From Nephromyces sp. MM_2019 (taxonomy: Eukaryota; Apicomplexa; Aconoidasida; Nephromycida): 64,000 bases of DNA. Made by a program: the position numbers and the translations under genes. The notes below the pieces were generated by a model, which saw only the letters and a list, made by a program, of their open reading frames with translations, made no database searches and had not been told where the DNA came from. The stretch lies in assembly GCA_015657535.1 (NCBI GenBank), contig JADHZB010001491.1:153867-217866 (forward strand), in the 5' to 3' direction. Below are positions 1 to 13,649 of the stretch, piece after piece (the first letter of the stretch is position 1; each line of letters opens with the position of its first letter).

Positions 1-2025
1 GAAGATTGGAACAAAAGTGGTAAGCCTCCAAATATTCCCCTTTCATAGCTCCTTTGCGTAATTGATGACCGGGGAGCTTATTGTATAAAGGACTATCGCT
101 TCACATCTTCTCAAGGCTAAGACTCATTGCAAGATCGGTCTTGCAGTTATATGCATCAATTAAAAAAGAAATCTTCTATGTGGCATCTTTTCATTCATCG
201 CGTGCATGCTCTGAATAGCCTGTATACTCATGTAGCAACTATGTAACAACAATAAATTCAGTGAGCACTCAGCTTAGATAAATAGGCTGAATCTCTCTTG
301 ATCCCAGAGATACTACTACACGAGGATTCTGCGCTGCATTAAATCCTCTTGGTACCTAATCTATTCCTTGATGAGTGGAAAAAGCTAGGTGCAGCTTGAC
401 TTGGCCCAGCTTCCAGAATAATTAGCTCTGCACCAAAACATATACCTAACATGCAACATCCTCAGAGCAGCACCCATGGCAAATGCAAGGAAAATCATAA
501 GCGAAATTTCAGAAGAGTATTTCCAGGAAAATATCTGAAGTTTCAGGTTACCGCTAGGGCCTGATACAAGGGAAAATATCATGAATAGAGAGAAAAAGTG
601 AAGAAAATGTTCATGATCCGCAGCACTGGATACGGCTACGAATTATGAACTCGAAAATTAGACATTTTGTCTGTGGGGCAAGTCAACAAAAAACCCAGTG
701 CCCGAAGGATAAAGCGCACTCACTGGGCCTACAGCTCATCCGAACAATGAATCAGTAGCTAAGCTTGGATAAAGAGGACTCAGTTTGTAGTGAAAAGCCC
801 GGGCCACACGCAGAGAATTGAACCTGCTGTATCCATGAAATTTTTTCGTACACGAATAAAATTTTTTAGACCTTGCAATGACGATGAGGGATTATGCCTT
901 CCGCTTGATCGCAGTTTGCAATGGTATCCCACCTTACTTGTAAGGGGGAACCAAGTATTTCGAGAAAGCCCAATCCTCAGAAATATTGAAGAACCTTACC
1001 TTCACCTCTAATTGATTTCATGGCGAGCCTCGGGTAAGAAAGTGAGTAGGTAATGAAACAGTTCAAAGGTATTAGAAAGATTGGTTTACGCGCTGGTGGC
1101 GTAATGTGCGCACCCTACGCAATTTAGAGATACTTCGCCTATATTGCAAAGCACGTGCAGCGAAAGCAATGTGTCGAATCATACGTAAAATTCACCTGCT
1201 CACCAGTGACATTTTCGTGTACTCCAGCCATTTCGGAAAGGGATTTTCATGTGTACTTCCCACAAAAATGATAATAATTGGTACTGGCACGAATTCTGAG
1301 CGTGTATCAGCCTTTCGTGCAGTGAATATCATAGCTTTGACAGGCTCTAGGCGCAAGAGGCGGCAGATGCACCGCAACAGGTTATAATCTTGCCATGTGC
1401 TGAATATTGTAATAGAAGCTTTGGAACATTTTCTCCATACGAGGGTTAGCTATGCGTGCTCTCGTCAGGTTGCAGGCGCTCCATGACAGTGAAATTGATG
1501 CTAGCTACCTGATTTCAAGGTCATATGCTCTATGGTGAGCCATCTTTGCATAATCAGCACCGTCCCAAGCTTACTCTTGAGTACTGCGCGGTGCATTAGC
1601 ACGGCGGCGATTACGTGCTTCCCAATGTCTCGCCCCGAGCAGTGAGAGGATTCCTAAGCACGCGTTTTGCGTAGCCCTCTCAAAGTGTTTTTTTCCCCGC
1701 TGTCTGATCTTGGCCTAGTTCATAAGACCCGAGTGTTCCAAGGATGCCTCGATCCACCGATGCCGCAGCAAATCAAGGTGCACACCTTTAGTATACAGTA
1801 TTAACATACTGCCCACTGTAATGGAGGCTATATAAACCATGCCTGTATTTTTTGGAGCCTCGCTTGCTTGCGGCTACATTTCCTTTCTATGTAGGCCTCC
1901 TGCCTCTGCTATAAAATTCTGTTTCTATCAGCGTGAGAGTACTTCTATGAACTTACTGCTATTTGTGAACGTCAGCCTGACTTCTCTCTTCGATAATATC
2001 TTCCGGTATTTGATGGGAGGCTAGC
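1..2025. other. No gene recognised
   Basis: Six-frame reading gives only short open frames without good splice sites or protein-like composition. A T-rich plus strand from about 1680 onward may be the upstream region of the gene starting at 2026. No repeat or RNA gene was seen. Confidence 0.5.
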
Positions 2026-5000
2026 ATGCGGAAAAAGATAGTGAATTACCTGGAACTCTCCGTGAAGCTGCGAAGTTCGAATATTGATGCCAGTAATGTA
2101 GGAAAGGTAGGTAGCCGATGCTGCGAAGGATCATGGCTAGTAGGTCATTCTCTCAGTTTCACAGCGTTGAAGAATTTGGGTGCGATACTCATTTCTCCAT
2201 TTAAGTATCTTACTATAGCTGGAAGAAATTATGTTTACTTCATAGCTTTGGTCATTTCATTGGCTGCACACTTGGTGCTAAGCTCATGTAGCATCATTGA
2301 GTTTATCTTTCATAAACTGCTCGTGTTTTTTTGGGGGGTCTTTCCGTGTTACGTGCATCACAAAGTTATTGTATGCGTGATGACCTCTCTCTATTTCATG
2401 TCACTTATACCGTGTATGTTTTCTTATTTTTATGCATTTTGCATAGCCTTCCCGTGTCAGATGTGAACTGACGGTGCTCCAGGAGTGCTCTGAGGCATGG
2501 CATGACTAGTTTAAGAGTTCGTAAAGCTGTTCTTTTGGTAGAAATGTGCAACGAGTTCCCTTCTTAGCAAAAATGTCCAACTACTTTATAATTAGCTCTC
2601 CTTCATTGGCGTGGTTTTTGAAGCACTCGCTTATGTTATTGCTTGCCCTGATAATTGCGCTATAATTATTAGTGGGCCGGCTGGAAATAGTTGAATTTCA
2701 GGCGACCCCCATATGCGCCGGGTCTTTTGCGCTGCTTACTTCTGCAGCATCTGCATACGTCATGATAAACATTTGGAGATATTTCGAAAGTTGATATCAT
2801 TGCTTTGCGGTGATATAGGCCATGAAGCAGAACTCTTTTTTCAAGAATCTTATTATTGTCTGCTCCAGTGTTTTACCGTTCAAAAACTTTTGGAATTAAA
2901 TATATTTTACCCTTTCTAATGTGTTTTTTTGCCAAAAGCTTGCTGTCAAGCTATTTCGTTAGTACTTGCTTTTCCCTATCCATGTTTAACGCGACTTCTT
3001 TCTCCTAGCTTATTATTCGGAGTTTCTGCTAATCATCTTAAAAATTTTTTTTCCTGAATTGGCTCTATTTTTCAAATGGTATAAATTACAGGAGTTCTAT
3101 ATAGGACGAAACGAATGCCTTTTTGCGCGCGTAATATCAAATAATGCACTTATTTGGCTTTGAGCTAGAACCTTCCAATGAAGGTGTATCACCGGTACGT
3201 ATTTTCCCTCTATTTTATAAATAATCACGTATGGAACACTTAGGGCATGAAATTTCATGTTATGAGTCTCGAAGAATCGATCTCCAATGAATAAGAATTC
3301 TAGCTCTTCGAGTTTCGATGATAGCGGCTAGTTTTCGATAAGCATGTTTTTCTGTATGCCTTTCTCTCTGTTCCTAGGAAGAATACTCGAGGCAGGGAGT
3401 GTTTTCTGTTGTATTAATGCTTATAAAATTTTACTTTTACAAAAATTGTTCAAACGGTTCCTATATGCACGTGGTGGCAGGGCCTGCTTTAAACACGGCG
3501 ATGAATATCGTTTTGCGGGTACAAGACTGCATCTTCCTTGCTTATCGGCTTGCCCCTTATAGTAGTGTACCCTCTACTTTTGTATGGATATGTAACACTT
3601 GCTGGTACTAATTTTTTTTGAAGCTTCATCAAAAATTCTTATTTTAAGAAGAATATTACTGTAAGCAGCCATTCCTGCATGGTGACGTGCTCTCTGGAAC
3701 CTTTGCCACGACTGCCAACGCTATTCTCCGTGCATCAGTGGAATTATGACATGGCTCACCTTTGCAACCCCTAGATAATTTTCTTAGGTTAAGCTGTTAC
3801 ATTACTTTGTTCTATCTTGAATCTCTAGTACAAGGCGTCGTAACAACTTGTAGCCACACTAAAGAAACTGTTATTAATATCAGTTCATTCTTTGCCGTTA
3901 TTTTTCCTTGCTGGAATCGTGCTTTTTTCTCTTCAAGGTTTTTTCAAAAGCGATCCAAAGGAATTGCTAACACAGTCATAAGTAATTAGAAGACTTTGTT
4001 CCCATTACTTAATTCAAAAGGGGTGCAGACCGGAGAAGGAATGGAAAAAAGGATTTTCCAGAATAATTCGACAGGTAATCTAATGGATACTAGGCAGGAG
4101 CTATCTCGCGATGATGACGGAAGGCCGGTAACATCTATATCTAGGGGGGGAGAAGGCGCTACTATGGTCCCATGCTCTAGAGATGATGGTAGTACTGATC
4201 AAGCTGGGGAAGAAGCGAGGAGGTATTTTGGAAGGGTCATGTTGATTAGAGAGGATTCAGGCGTTATGTTTCATCCTTTTCATGAATCCAGAATCTTTAA
4301 AGGTAAAGAAAGGCTTGAAGCGCGGCATGCGGGGCTGGAAGGGGGCTATTATTTTGGAAGCTCTGGCATGGTTGGTATGGATGCAAAGCGCAATTTAGTT
4401 CACCCTAGCCTCTCGAAGAAGATGAATTATTTAGGTGAGAGGGAATCTTTATCACTATCTTCGTCCGTACACGACGAGCGTCCTCGGCATCCTGGTGAGG
4501 GCTCAAGAAGTTCTTATGAAATTCCTGCTTCCTTGCAGAATGTGACTCCCATGAGAGTAAATTTTTGTGAAGGAAGGCAGTTAAGGAGTTCGAATAATAA
4601 TGTCCAACCACAATTCAGTAGTGATGGTTCTTCAATTTTGCCGCTTGGTATTGATGGTAAACAGTTGGCTACTTTTTTTGACATAGGCAAGGAATTATTG
4701 TATAAGGAAAAGATTTGCAATTTTCTTAGTCACTGTTGAATGCTGCTGCGATTTAGAAAGAGAAATTTGGGGTAGTATTAGCTGTTTTTGCTCTTAAGTA
4801 GCATAGTGATGAATTCTTCTGCAGCTACCATATTAATTTTTACTTGGGTTTTGCTGCTTCTTGCTGTAATGATTGCCACGTGCGTGGCATACACAGTTAA
4901 ATTTCGGCGAAGTATATTAAAAAGCTAGGATCTACTTTCTGGCAAATTACCTGTTATTTCCTCGTAAGTTGAGATAAGCAGAGTATGCCTTTAGTTTACT

Positions 5001-6273
5001 TAGTTTCGAATGATTAGTTTGAAGGCGATTTCATTGCGCGTTAAGGCGTTCATCGGCTTTTGCTATAAGGGCTTAGGATTTTTCTAGTTTCCAGCTGGAA
5101 ATAAAATGTTTCATGGCTTTTTTAATTTGATTATTTCAACCTTTCACTTAATATCACTTTTCTGTTAGCTCAGTTCCCATTGCTATAGATAAAATGTTTG
5201 AGCGAAGTCTTTATTTTTCTTAGGTACTGATACAGCGTTTGATATTTCTACTCCAGGCGGTGCTTCTGCTGATCGTGATTTATTTAGAAGAAATGCCACG
5301 GATAAAGTAAAATCAGACGGACCATCCATCTACCATACTGGGAAAGAGCGTATTTGGTCTAGTGAATGGTCGCGGGAGGATCCAAACAGTGAGAGCTGCC
5401 TTGTTGATATGTGCCTGAATGACCATATGCATCCAATTCTGCATAAAGTTTTTAATATTTTTTTTCTAATGAAAAAAAATGCTCACTTTTTTTGATTAGA
5501 GAAAATTTTCCCTCTAAGCCGAGTTCATTGAACTAAAAGAGGAGGATGTAATTTCTTTTGACGCCGTATTTTGTAGCTTATACTATTTTTGGAATTTTTT
5601 TTAGAAGTTTACGTAATATTCTCCCTTTTTTGACATTGCTAAATGGCACAACTTGCGTGTAGGATACCTACTTGTCCAATCTTCTCGAGGAAGGGAAAGA
5701 TTAAGGGAGTATATCCATTATCTTATCAACTCTTTGAGGTTAGTGACAGACTTTGAACTTCTACATGATGTAATATGTGAATGTTTAGCCTGTCTGCTTA
5801 TGATTCGTTTCGACATGAAAGTGATTTAATTGAATTGATCGATACTTACATCTCGTATTCCTTACTTAATGCACTTTATAGCTGCTTTATAAAGTTTCTA
5901 TATTATATTTTTAAAACAGGTAAACGTGACCTTTTTATATGTGAATACCACATTTACGGCGATTTTTGTCATCTGTTGTCCTGTTTTACCCTTTTCTTCA
6001 CATTGGCTATGCAGAGTCTCAACATCTCGCGCTCATCCATGCGGACGAGAAAAATTCATAGAGTTTTCCGAAGAAGTTTCGAGGCAGAGGCGCCTTAATT
6101 ATGAACTTGAATTCAATCGCAATTTATGTCGTGCCATGGAAGGGCTTCCCAATGGCCTTCATACATTCCATTCCAGTGCCAACGTTGCTCCTATGGGGGT
6201 CCTCCCGCCAAGTGTTTCTTCCAAGCAGCATCCCTCGAAATCTTTGACTGTTTCGAATGCTGCCACTGGATAA
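2026..6273 (+). CDS. Low-complexity Ser/Asp/Arg-rich protein, four-exon model
   Basis: I do not recognise this protein. The model joins exons 2026-2106, 4029-4656, 5224-5388 and 6017-6273, which gives 376 residues. Exon 1 starts with ATG and ends at the donor AAG|GTAGGT. The second exon follows ggtgcag and is open for 209 codons, rich in Ser, Gly, Asp and Arg, with no membrane span. The third follows a T-rich tract ending in tag. The last ends with TAA, and its C-terminal part is charged (FSEEVSRQRRLNYELEF). Phases agree at each join (0, 1, 1), but several alternative donors exist near 4650, and the third donor (ACA|GTGAGA) is weak. Exon 2 could begin earlier, after the tag at 3987-3989. Linking exon 1 to the rest is the least certain step; without it an internal ATG at 4041 is available. 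Such disordered Ser-rich proteins are common in apicomplexans, so no function is proposed. Confidence 0.5.
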
Positions 6274-9156
6274 CCTTTTTCTGGTCTTATTGTCGCCGCT
6301 CTTTTTGCAGTATAGTTGTGCAAAAGTTGTGTTCTTTATGCCTATGTTAATATATTAATAGCCGAACGACTTGAATTGGCGAATAGTTAAAATGCTTGCT
6401 CCCATGGTATGTTATTAGGCATTTTAGTGGTGCGTACTAGATTATTAATAATATATATTACGCTTTCTTTGATTCTTACGTGGCTTACTAGGTTATTCTG
6501 AAGCTTCTCAAGTTTAATTCATTAAGATCACATCTTTGGAATAGCTGAAAACTTTGTTTTGTTACCCATGCGATACTTAGTAGATTGTGTCATTCCATCA
6601 CTATAAATCATATGAATAGGATAAGGTGCTAAAAATAACTTTTGGCGATTTCAGAATAAAATGACCCGGGTAAATACGTGTAGACTCATTCAAGAGTTTC
6701 TGCTACATTTAAAGTTCTAGCTGACTTCTCCCGGCTTTTTATGATGTACTGCTATATCAGCGGCTAGCCTAAGCATTCTTATTGAAAAAGCAATTTCAAA
6801 TCTTTATTTGTATGCAGGGGTTATAGCTTTTATTCTTCCTCCCCTTGTGCGCTTATTGCTTTCTGAACCTTTTACCTAATAAAACAAGCTAATCACTTAG
6901 TTTGCTTGATTTCCTCGTACTTTCTGCTGAAAAGTTAATACCATTTTTTCGTGTAACGATGCTACTTTCTGAGTTATGTTATGCTCTGTTAAAGAAGATG
7001 GTTTTCCAACTTCGTCCTTTAATAGTATGAGCTTAGCCTATCTTCAGAAAATTGCTTTTATTATACAGGCTTTTTGTTTGCCTTTGTATACATCATTGAA
7101 TGCGTTGAACAATAAGTTGCAATGTAGTTGATTTTCTAATGAGTTCTTCTCCAAAGCATGCTTTGCAAGGGATTTGTCGCAGCTCTCTCGTAATCGTCGA
7201 TTTACTTTTGAATACCTATGTAGTCTGGGTATGATACTCTGTAAAGGTATTGAAGCATTCTAATAGCGTCATTTAGAATTCCATTACTTATTTTCTACGC
7301 TACGTAAATATAGGTGCTAAGCTGTGGATCATTCACTATTTTTTTGAATGTATTATCTTTAATCAATATCGTAATGCTTTTAACATATAAGCTTAGCAAT
7401 GAAGTTCTTGTGTAAGCAACTTTTTTACGAAAATACTCTGGTAACTCTAATGTTTTCGGATTCTTGTGGAACTCCAACTATTGAAATTTTTTATAATCAC
7501 TATGTGCTTGAAGTGGTAAAGGTACCATACTAAAGCGGTACCATACAGTTCATTTACTTCAAGTTTCCTAATAATGGCAGTTGTACAAAAATTACATATG
7601 AAAGTCTTTGTTAATGCTTCACAACTAACAGTGATACGTTATTGATGTCATGTGTGGATTGTTGAGGATAGGAAGTGGCCAAAGAACTTTAATCTTGAGC
7701 AGTGAAACAAAATTATATTTTTTGGAGAGAGCGATTTCGTCACTGATAGAGTTTCATTTCTTTAAGAAAAATTGTAGCGGCAAACCCTCTGTTTTACTAT
7801 GCTTTTAAAGTGTATACCAGTTGTTGATTAGTGGATATGCGCTTGCATAGCATTTGACGCCATAAGCTCAAGAAATATTTGTAAATTTGAAGTATATTTC
7901 TGAATGCTTTAAGTGATTACAGTGTGCCTTAAGCTTAAGTGAGGACTCTAATATTTTTAAAGGAAAATTTTTTCATTATTAAAGTGAAATGCTACTAGCA
8001 CGGTCATATGCGTCTCATTAGCGTTTCGAATTCCAATTCCATGTCTCCTGTCGTAGGCGTATTAGAGTGTAATCACGTCATTACTGTACTTTCTTTGTTG
8101 GTTATCTCAACTTCACTGAGAAGCATATTGTTCACCATAATTTAGGTGAACTTCGCTCATATGTTGCTGCTATGCTGCTAGTAACTTATTTATTTCAACT
8201 GCGCAATGATTAGATTTTTTGTGTTTTTGCTTTGAAAAAACTTGTTTTTTGTAGCTGGCACATCTTAAGAATGAAAAGCCCTCCAAACTCTTGTTTATGG
8301 CGAGATATGTTTCATGTAACTAAGCTATAAGCTACTGGCATTAATATTGACATAATTTTGCCCCAAATAACTGTGCTGCCCTGCTGAGTTACTTTTGTTT
8401 AGCTCAAAATTACTCCTTCGACTAGAAGCTAGGGGTGTAATTCCATGGCGAGACAATTCTTTATGCTGAAAGCTATTTTTACTCTTGCTTATTGCATTAG
8501 GATTTCTTGCTGGTATTTGAGTTATGTTTATAGTGTCGAAAAATAAAAACGATCCTACTTATTCGTATCTTACTTCTTTTGTCATTTTCTTTGGTTTCGT
8601 AAAGTATTATCCGGGGCTGATATTTCTTGGCTTGGACTCCTTTGGAATATTTCACTGCTGCGGGGAAGTTATGTGCGTTTATCGATGTTATTAGTTCTTA
8701 CCGGCTGATAGGCTAGCTGGTAGTCTACTATATTATATCCAAATTTCTTACCCCTATTACTCACGTTCTAGTATAACATTCCACGGGGATATCTATGGCA
8801 ATACAGTACTTAAAATGTACGACACTATGCCTCTAAAATATTTCCATATCGACATACCCCTGCTGACTGTGCAAAAATCTTAGAACTTTATTTTAATGCT
8901 TTAGATGTAAATTCTCTATTGCGATATAAATGCTTTAGTTTCGCCGGCTAATTTTGTATACATTAAGAAGGATATATAAAACCTAGAAATTTAAAATTGT
9001 AATTATGAGGCGTCTACGCCTTCCTACTTGGTTCTTTCTTGAAGCTGGGGATACTAGCTTGCTGCGGTAGGCATAACAAGTTTCTCAAGGGGAGATATGA
9101 GCGTTTTCACAAAAGCTGCATGAGCGTTATCTGCTGTTTTAAAATTCTAAATCTAG
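6274..9156. other. T-rich non-coding stretch
   Basis: The plus strand is strongly T-rich, as in the introns of this genome. I found no exon with acceptor, open frame and donor together. It may be intergenic, or intronic to something not recognised. Confidence 0.4.
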
Positions 9157-9302
9157 TGTATACAAACGTGATGGAAAAATGGATATCTTTCGAGCGGATC
9201 CCCAAAGCCTTTCCGAGTGAGAGTGATTCATCATCCTTCCGAACTAGCAACGAAATGCAGCCAGCACGAGCTATGCACTGGTGCAATTATGAATTATGCT
9301 AA
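9157..9302 (+). CDS. Candidate terminal exon, unassigned
   Basis: An acceptor (ttttaaaattctaaatctag) precedes 48 open codons that end in TAA. The composition is protein-like (EKWISFERIPKAFP, then a Ser-rich stretch). An ATG lies at 9171. No upstream exon was found to join it to, and no family is recognised, so this is only a candidate. Confidence 0.2.
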
Positions 9303-10305
9303 CTGCGCTGCACCAGTTTCCTACTAGGCAGACTGAGTTTCCCCTGCCTAAACACCTACGCATTTTGTGGGCTGTGGCTATGGAAGGATTCGGTGCCTGC
9401 CTGATAAGCGCAAATATTTCTTTGCTAAAATGTGAGAAATACATTCCTGATTAATATTGCGTATTTCCAACGATGAGAGAATTCCAATATCTTCAAATTA
9501 TATGGCTTGGTAATGCACCGGTAGGCAAGTATTGATCGATGCTGTAGGTAAGCCTTCAAGGTCATAGCAATTGCCAACCACCTCATGTTTTACATGGAAA
9601 ATTTGTAAATGCCCCAGGGGTCAAACACTAAGGGGAATTATGGTTGCTTCGCTAAAAAAAAGAAGTTGTAGACTTTTCAAGTTTTCAACACTGAAAAATA
9701 CGGCCATGTCCATTATCTATGAAAGCATGCGCCACCTAAACGCTGCTGCAAAATGGAGATGAGGTCCAATTTTATTTTCGTGGGCTGGAATGACGTAACT
9801 ATGCTTACAACCGTAAATAGTGTATTAACACGATGGAACCTAAGCGCACAGGCTCCAAGGAGAAGAGCCTAACGTTATCATAATGCTTCACTATTACAAG
9901 ATGCAATGCATACCTCGTGGTATTCCTCGATGCCTTACTCAGATATATTCTAGAGTTCACAGCAACTTCTATGCTGCGTGAACTGCGCACATCTTCCCTA
10001 AAACTGAAAAAATAGTATAGTCCATTCCGATACATCTACCATGACGCCTAGGTGTGGCTTTACTAGTGAATTGCAGTTTTCCACTAGCAGCGTATATGAC
10101 AGAACGTATGCTGTAAGTTTCTACTCGCATAGCAGGGAATATTAAAGCTTTGCTGTCAACGATTCTTTAGTGCCAAGCAAGAGAAACTTCGTAAGCCTCT
10201 AAAAAAAATAAAAATCAGGGCAAATATAGCCATGGTTATCCTTTTGTGGATTTCTTCCTTGATTCCACATTTTTAGTCGAAAGACTACATCCTTGGTGCT
10301 TCAGG
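9303..10305. other. No gene recognised
   Basis: Only short open frames occur here, without matching splice sites. This is the 3' flank of the minus-strand gene that ends at 10306. Confidence 0.4.
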
Positions 10306-11643
10306 CTATTCATCTTTTGTTGACTCATTGTCCTGCTGTAATATCTTAATTATCTCCTCCAGATAAAGCATATAGGGGAGGACATACTCGCAAAAAATTC
10401 GTCGGCGGTTGTTTTCGAAGTTCCTGGGATGATTAGCATGATATTTTTGTTGGGAAAGGATGAATGCCTAATGTCTCACTGGACTGTACAAATTTGCATA
10501 CTAAAAAAAGTTTAGCGTAGTAATTTTGTTTCTTCCTTTGCACAAAAAAGCTCAGATTTCCCTATTTTTAAGGGCAGGGGGAAAAATATAGTATGAAGAT
10601 GTTTAACCTAACGCTGCTGGCAGCCTTTAGCAATAGCTGCCAGCTTTGCAGGATTTACAACTCAATTATTAGAAATGTGATGCTAATTACTCCAGTCTTT
10701 AACTGGGTTACTCCTTGTAGTTAGCCTTTTCTTACATTCTATATTAAATTTCTAGAGGTAGGCAACGAGTAATTGTGAGCGCCAAATACATAGGTAATTA
10801 ACTTTACAGTGAAAGAAACCTTTCAAGGAGGGTAGAGATACTTATGATGCAAAATTCAGATGTTTGAAAATAATGCAACAAGGTTCTTACCTGACATATA
10901 AAAATATGAACCCAAAACAGATTAGTCCAAACGAAGCCAGGTGTTGCAGTAACATCCTTGCTGAAAGATTTGCTGACGACGTAGCGTAAGCTAGGACTAT
11001 TACTACGAGATAAATAAATAGCACGCTATATAACGCGGGAACCCTCACCGCTAACAGGATGCAAATTTGAATAATATGTACATTTATACTTCCGAAGGTG
11101 CCATACTGATTGACCATGCCACTCTCATTACTAGCACCCCAGATGAGGTCCAACGCTCCATAAGTGCATCTGAAAAGTTGCAGCACACAGATTCATTGAA
11201 AAGCTATAATCCACCATAGAAACATTTTCTAGGGTTGGGTTATTAATGGTATTTAATGACTTACACAGTTAGCTTGCAAATGCCTAGACAGAAAATACAT
11301 CTGAATATTTCGACGCAGCAAACTTGCAGCACTAATGTATTCCTCGGACAACGACATTTTTTTCCATCCACCCGTCGAAATGCATGGTTGCGATGCATAA
11401 AAAACGCGATCATATAGATGGAAAAGGTTGAGGAAGCAGCGGAAAAAATATTAGTGCAACCTCCACCTTGAATAGCGAAACTTACTGCACTAAGCCCAGA
11501 ACAAGGAGTAGCCTATAAATACTATAGCAACTACCTTCATTCCATCTGACCATTTGAAAACATGTCAGCAGGAGAGCATTCAGTATTGGCTGTGAAGCAA
11601 ACCGTGCAATGGTGAGATAAAGGTCTACCCCAGAAATGTTAGC
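10306..11643 (-). CDS. Multi-pass membrane protein, 3' three exons
   Basis: The exons, in transcript order, are 11643-11486, 11169-10891 and 10423-10306. The junctions are phase 2 both times, and the donors are strong (GTGCA|GTAAGT and GTCAG|GTAAGA). The last exon ends in TAG. The encoded part is about 185 residues and hydrophobic. Segments likely to cross the membrane are around LNALLLTCFQMV, IIQICILLAVRVPALYSVLF and LASFGLICFGFIFLY. A charged C-terminal tail follows (NFENNRRRIFCEYVLPYM, ending STKDE). The 5' end is not resolved: the first listed exon begins after cttgcgcttag in phase 0, so at least one more exon lies upstream. An ATG-led open stretch near 11801 is a possible start but gives no clean donor. 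I do not recognise the family. A transporter or lineage-specific integral membrane protein would fit. Confidence 0.6.
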
Positions 11644-12534
11644 CTAAGCGCAAGAGCTATTTTATTCTATTGGAGCTTTTTAGACGTTTTTGGCAATATT
11701 TATTTTTCGCATTTTTACTTGGTTTAGAGGCTTTTATTTTCAGAAAACCCTTGTAAGGCTGCATAAACGAAGAAAATATTGTGATTCGCAGCGCTTTCAT
11801 GCGATGCAACCTTCAATGCGGAGCATAGAATAAAAACAAAAACTTGAACCTTGTACGAAGTTGTTCGAAGCTACGGCTTTGAGCTAAAAGATTTTCGGGC
11901 ACGTAGTAGCTATTTATTTATTCCACAGCTTACAAGTTATACCGACCTACAGTTAAGCTTTCAAAATAGCAACTGATCGGAATCTATTTGTCATTTTATA
12001 ATTTTTTAGCTCCTGTATACGTTAGGCTCAACTTGTAGCCAGCAATTTCGAAATTTCTTTCGAACTATTAACAATTCAATCTACTAAAAATCAAAAATTA
12101 TATTTCCGTCTAAAAAGTTAAAAACATTCCACATAATCTATAAAAGGTGGATATAGTGCAGAAAAATCTAATAAATGTGTAATTTGCGGATTTTCTTAGA
12201 ATCAACTAATCTAAGATTTCGTTTTATCATGTCTAACTATTGTAAAGCCATTAAATTGGGGTAATTTCAAGTGTATTTAAATATTTGTATCCGCGTTGCT
12301 TCCTTTTTATCGCAGAGGATGTACGCTTTTCATATTTTATAGTCGAGGCTTTGCATTTATTCGATCTAGAGCTTAACCGCTGCAAAAAAACCAAGATGGC
12401 TTGCACTAGTGCTTTACCTTAACACAAAAAAAACAAAGCAAGCAAATCATTTTTCAATCTATTTAACCTAATTTTTCTGCAGATATTTTTTATTCAGTTT
12501 TTTGGGAGCTTATGAATTTCGAGTAGGAGCAAGG
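11644..12534. other. Intergenic or unresolved 5' part of the gene ending at 10306
   Basis: No convincing exon was found. On the minus strand a 48-codon ATG-led frame starts near 11801 (begins MKALRITIFSSF) and could be the missing first exon, but it lacks a phase-0 donor. Confidence 0.3.
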
Positions 12535-13335
12535 TTAAGAATCATGATAAAGCGCAAAATGTCCCATATTTACCTCCCATGATGCCGGGTCTGCGTAGTA
12601 CCTCTTTAAACGAATTAGTAGTTCGAAAGCAACGGCATAAAAGCAAAGAACAGCGAAGCTTTTCCCTATTTTGGAGTAGTATCTGCTGTTGAAGCTATTC
12701 ATCCATTGAACATACCATCGTTCAAACGCATCATCCACAAACATTCCCATTGAGCTTCTTGGAGGAAATGAACAGCCTTCTTTCCAAGCTGCAACGCGCA
12801 TCAGTTTCGATTTAGTTTGGTATACAGCGGTGAAGTTTTCCATATTTTCTATGAATCGGGAAGAAGTTCTAGGGAAGCATCTGTGAAAGGTTTCGAAGAT
12901 TTTATTGTTAAGAATTTTTTTTTCTTGGTTGTAGGTGGCATTTCTTGGGTATAAAATCGTTAATTGCGGGCGAGACAGCGGAAATAGGAAATTTTTTTCT
13001 GGAATTTGACTACTTGAACTCTCTGTATCAAAGCCAAGGCTTTCACTGGAAGCTTGAGAGAACTCTTGCAATATTGGATCAGGAGACTCTAAAGGTGTAC
13101 TTTCTCCCTCAAAGACTGAAAAATAGGCGCAAAAGTCGGGGTCACCAATGATTTGCGCTTTTTTTTAATTTTAAGCTTATATGAAATAGCTGGTAATAAG
13201 TAGAATTATTCTGTAAAACGACTGCTCACCTTTGGAAGTAGCCAGAAAATTTTTGGCAGCAAAAAAAAACCGCTCTTGGAAAAAAAATGCTTCATTGTAC
13301 GGGGCCTTCAAATCGGCGGAAGAGTATATACGCAT
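12535..13335 (-). CDS. Single-span membrane protein, two exons, possibly mitochondrial
   Basis: Exon 1 is 13335-13230 (ATG to CCAAAG|GTGAGC). Exon 2 is 13115-12535, after a pyrimidine-rich tract ending in ttttcag. Both sides are phase 1, and the joined frame is 228 residues. The first 100 residues are Ser/Pro-rich. The C-terminal third has an aromatic stretch (FERWYVQWMNSFNSRYYSK), then one hydrophobic span at about residues 187-205, then the basic-aromatic IRLKRYY and a short tail. A short aromatic/basic lead-in, one span and a basic tail is reminiscent of subunit f of mitochondrial ATP synthase. That is an inference from shape only, and the long N-terminal part is not typical. The gene lies in a minus-strand run with the membrane genes on either side. 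An earlier start is possible because the frame stays open upstream of the ATG. Confidence 0.6.
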
Positions 13336-13649
13336 AAAGCGTGAAGAATCTTTATTGATTATCCGGTTTCTTATATGCGAATTAAGCAACTGTCGTTTTC
13401 CATGTGAAATTTTCCCCCAGCGTTGAAACTGTTGAATTCCTGAAAGTAAGTTAATGCTTATAGCTTAAGTCGAATTTCTAGAAGATTCGGTAGTTCCAGT
13501 ACAAATACAAGCAAAACAACTGCTCTAAATTTTTGCTAGAAGCTGAATAAGAACGAATTTTTAACTAGAATTGAGCGATGGATTCATCCCCGAATGAAAT
13601 CAGTAGGTAGGTTATGAAATTCTATCAAACAATAATAAAATGAGCAACC

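Noticed and set aside
2107..2466. Hydrophobic continuation of the frame that starts at 2026
   Set aside because: A strong donor (AAG|GTAGGT) precedes it, and the later part is T-rich like an intron, so the apparent membrane protein is probably read-through.
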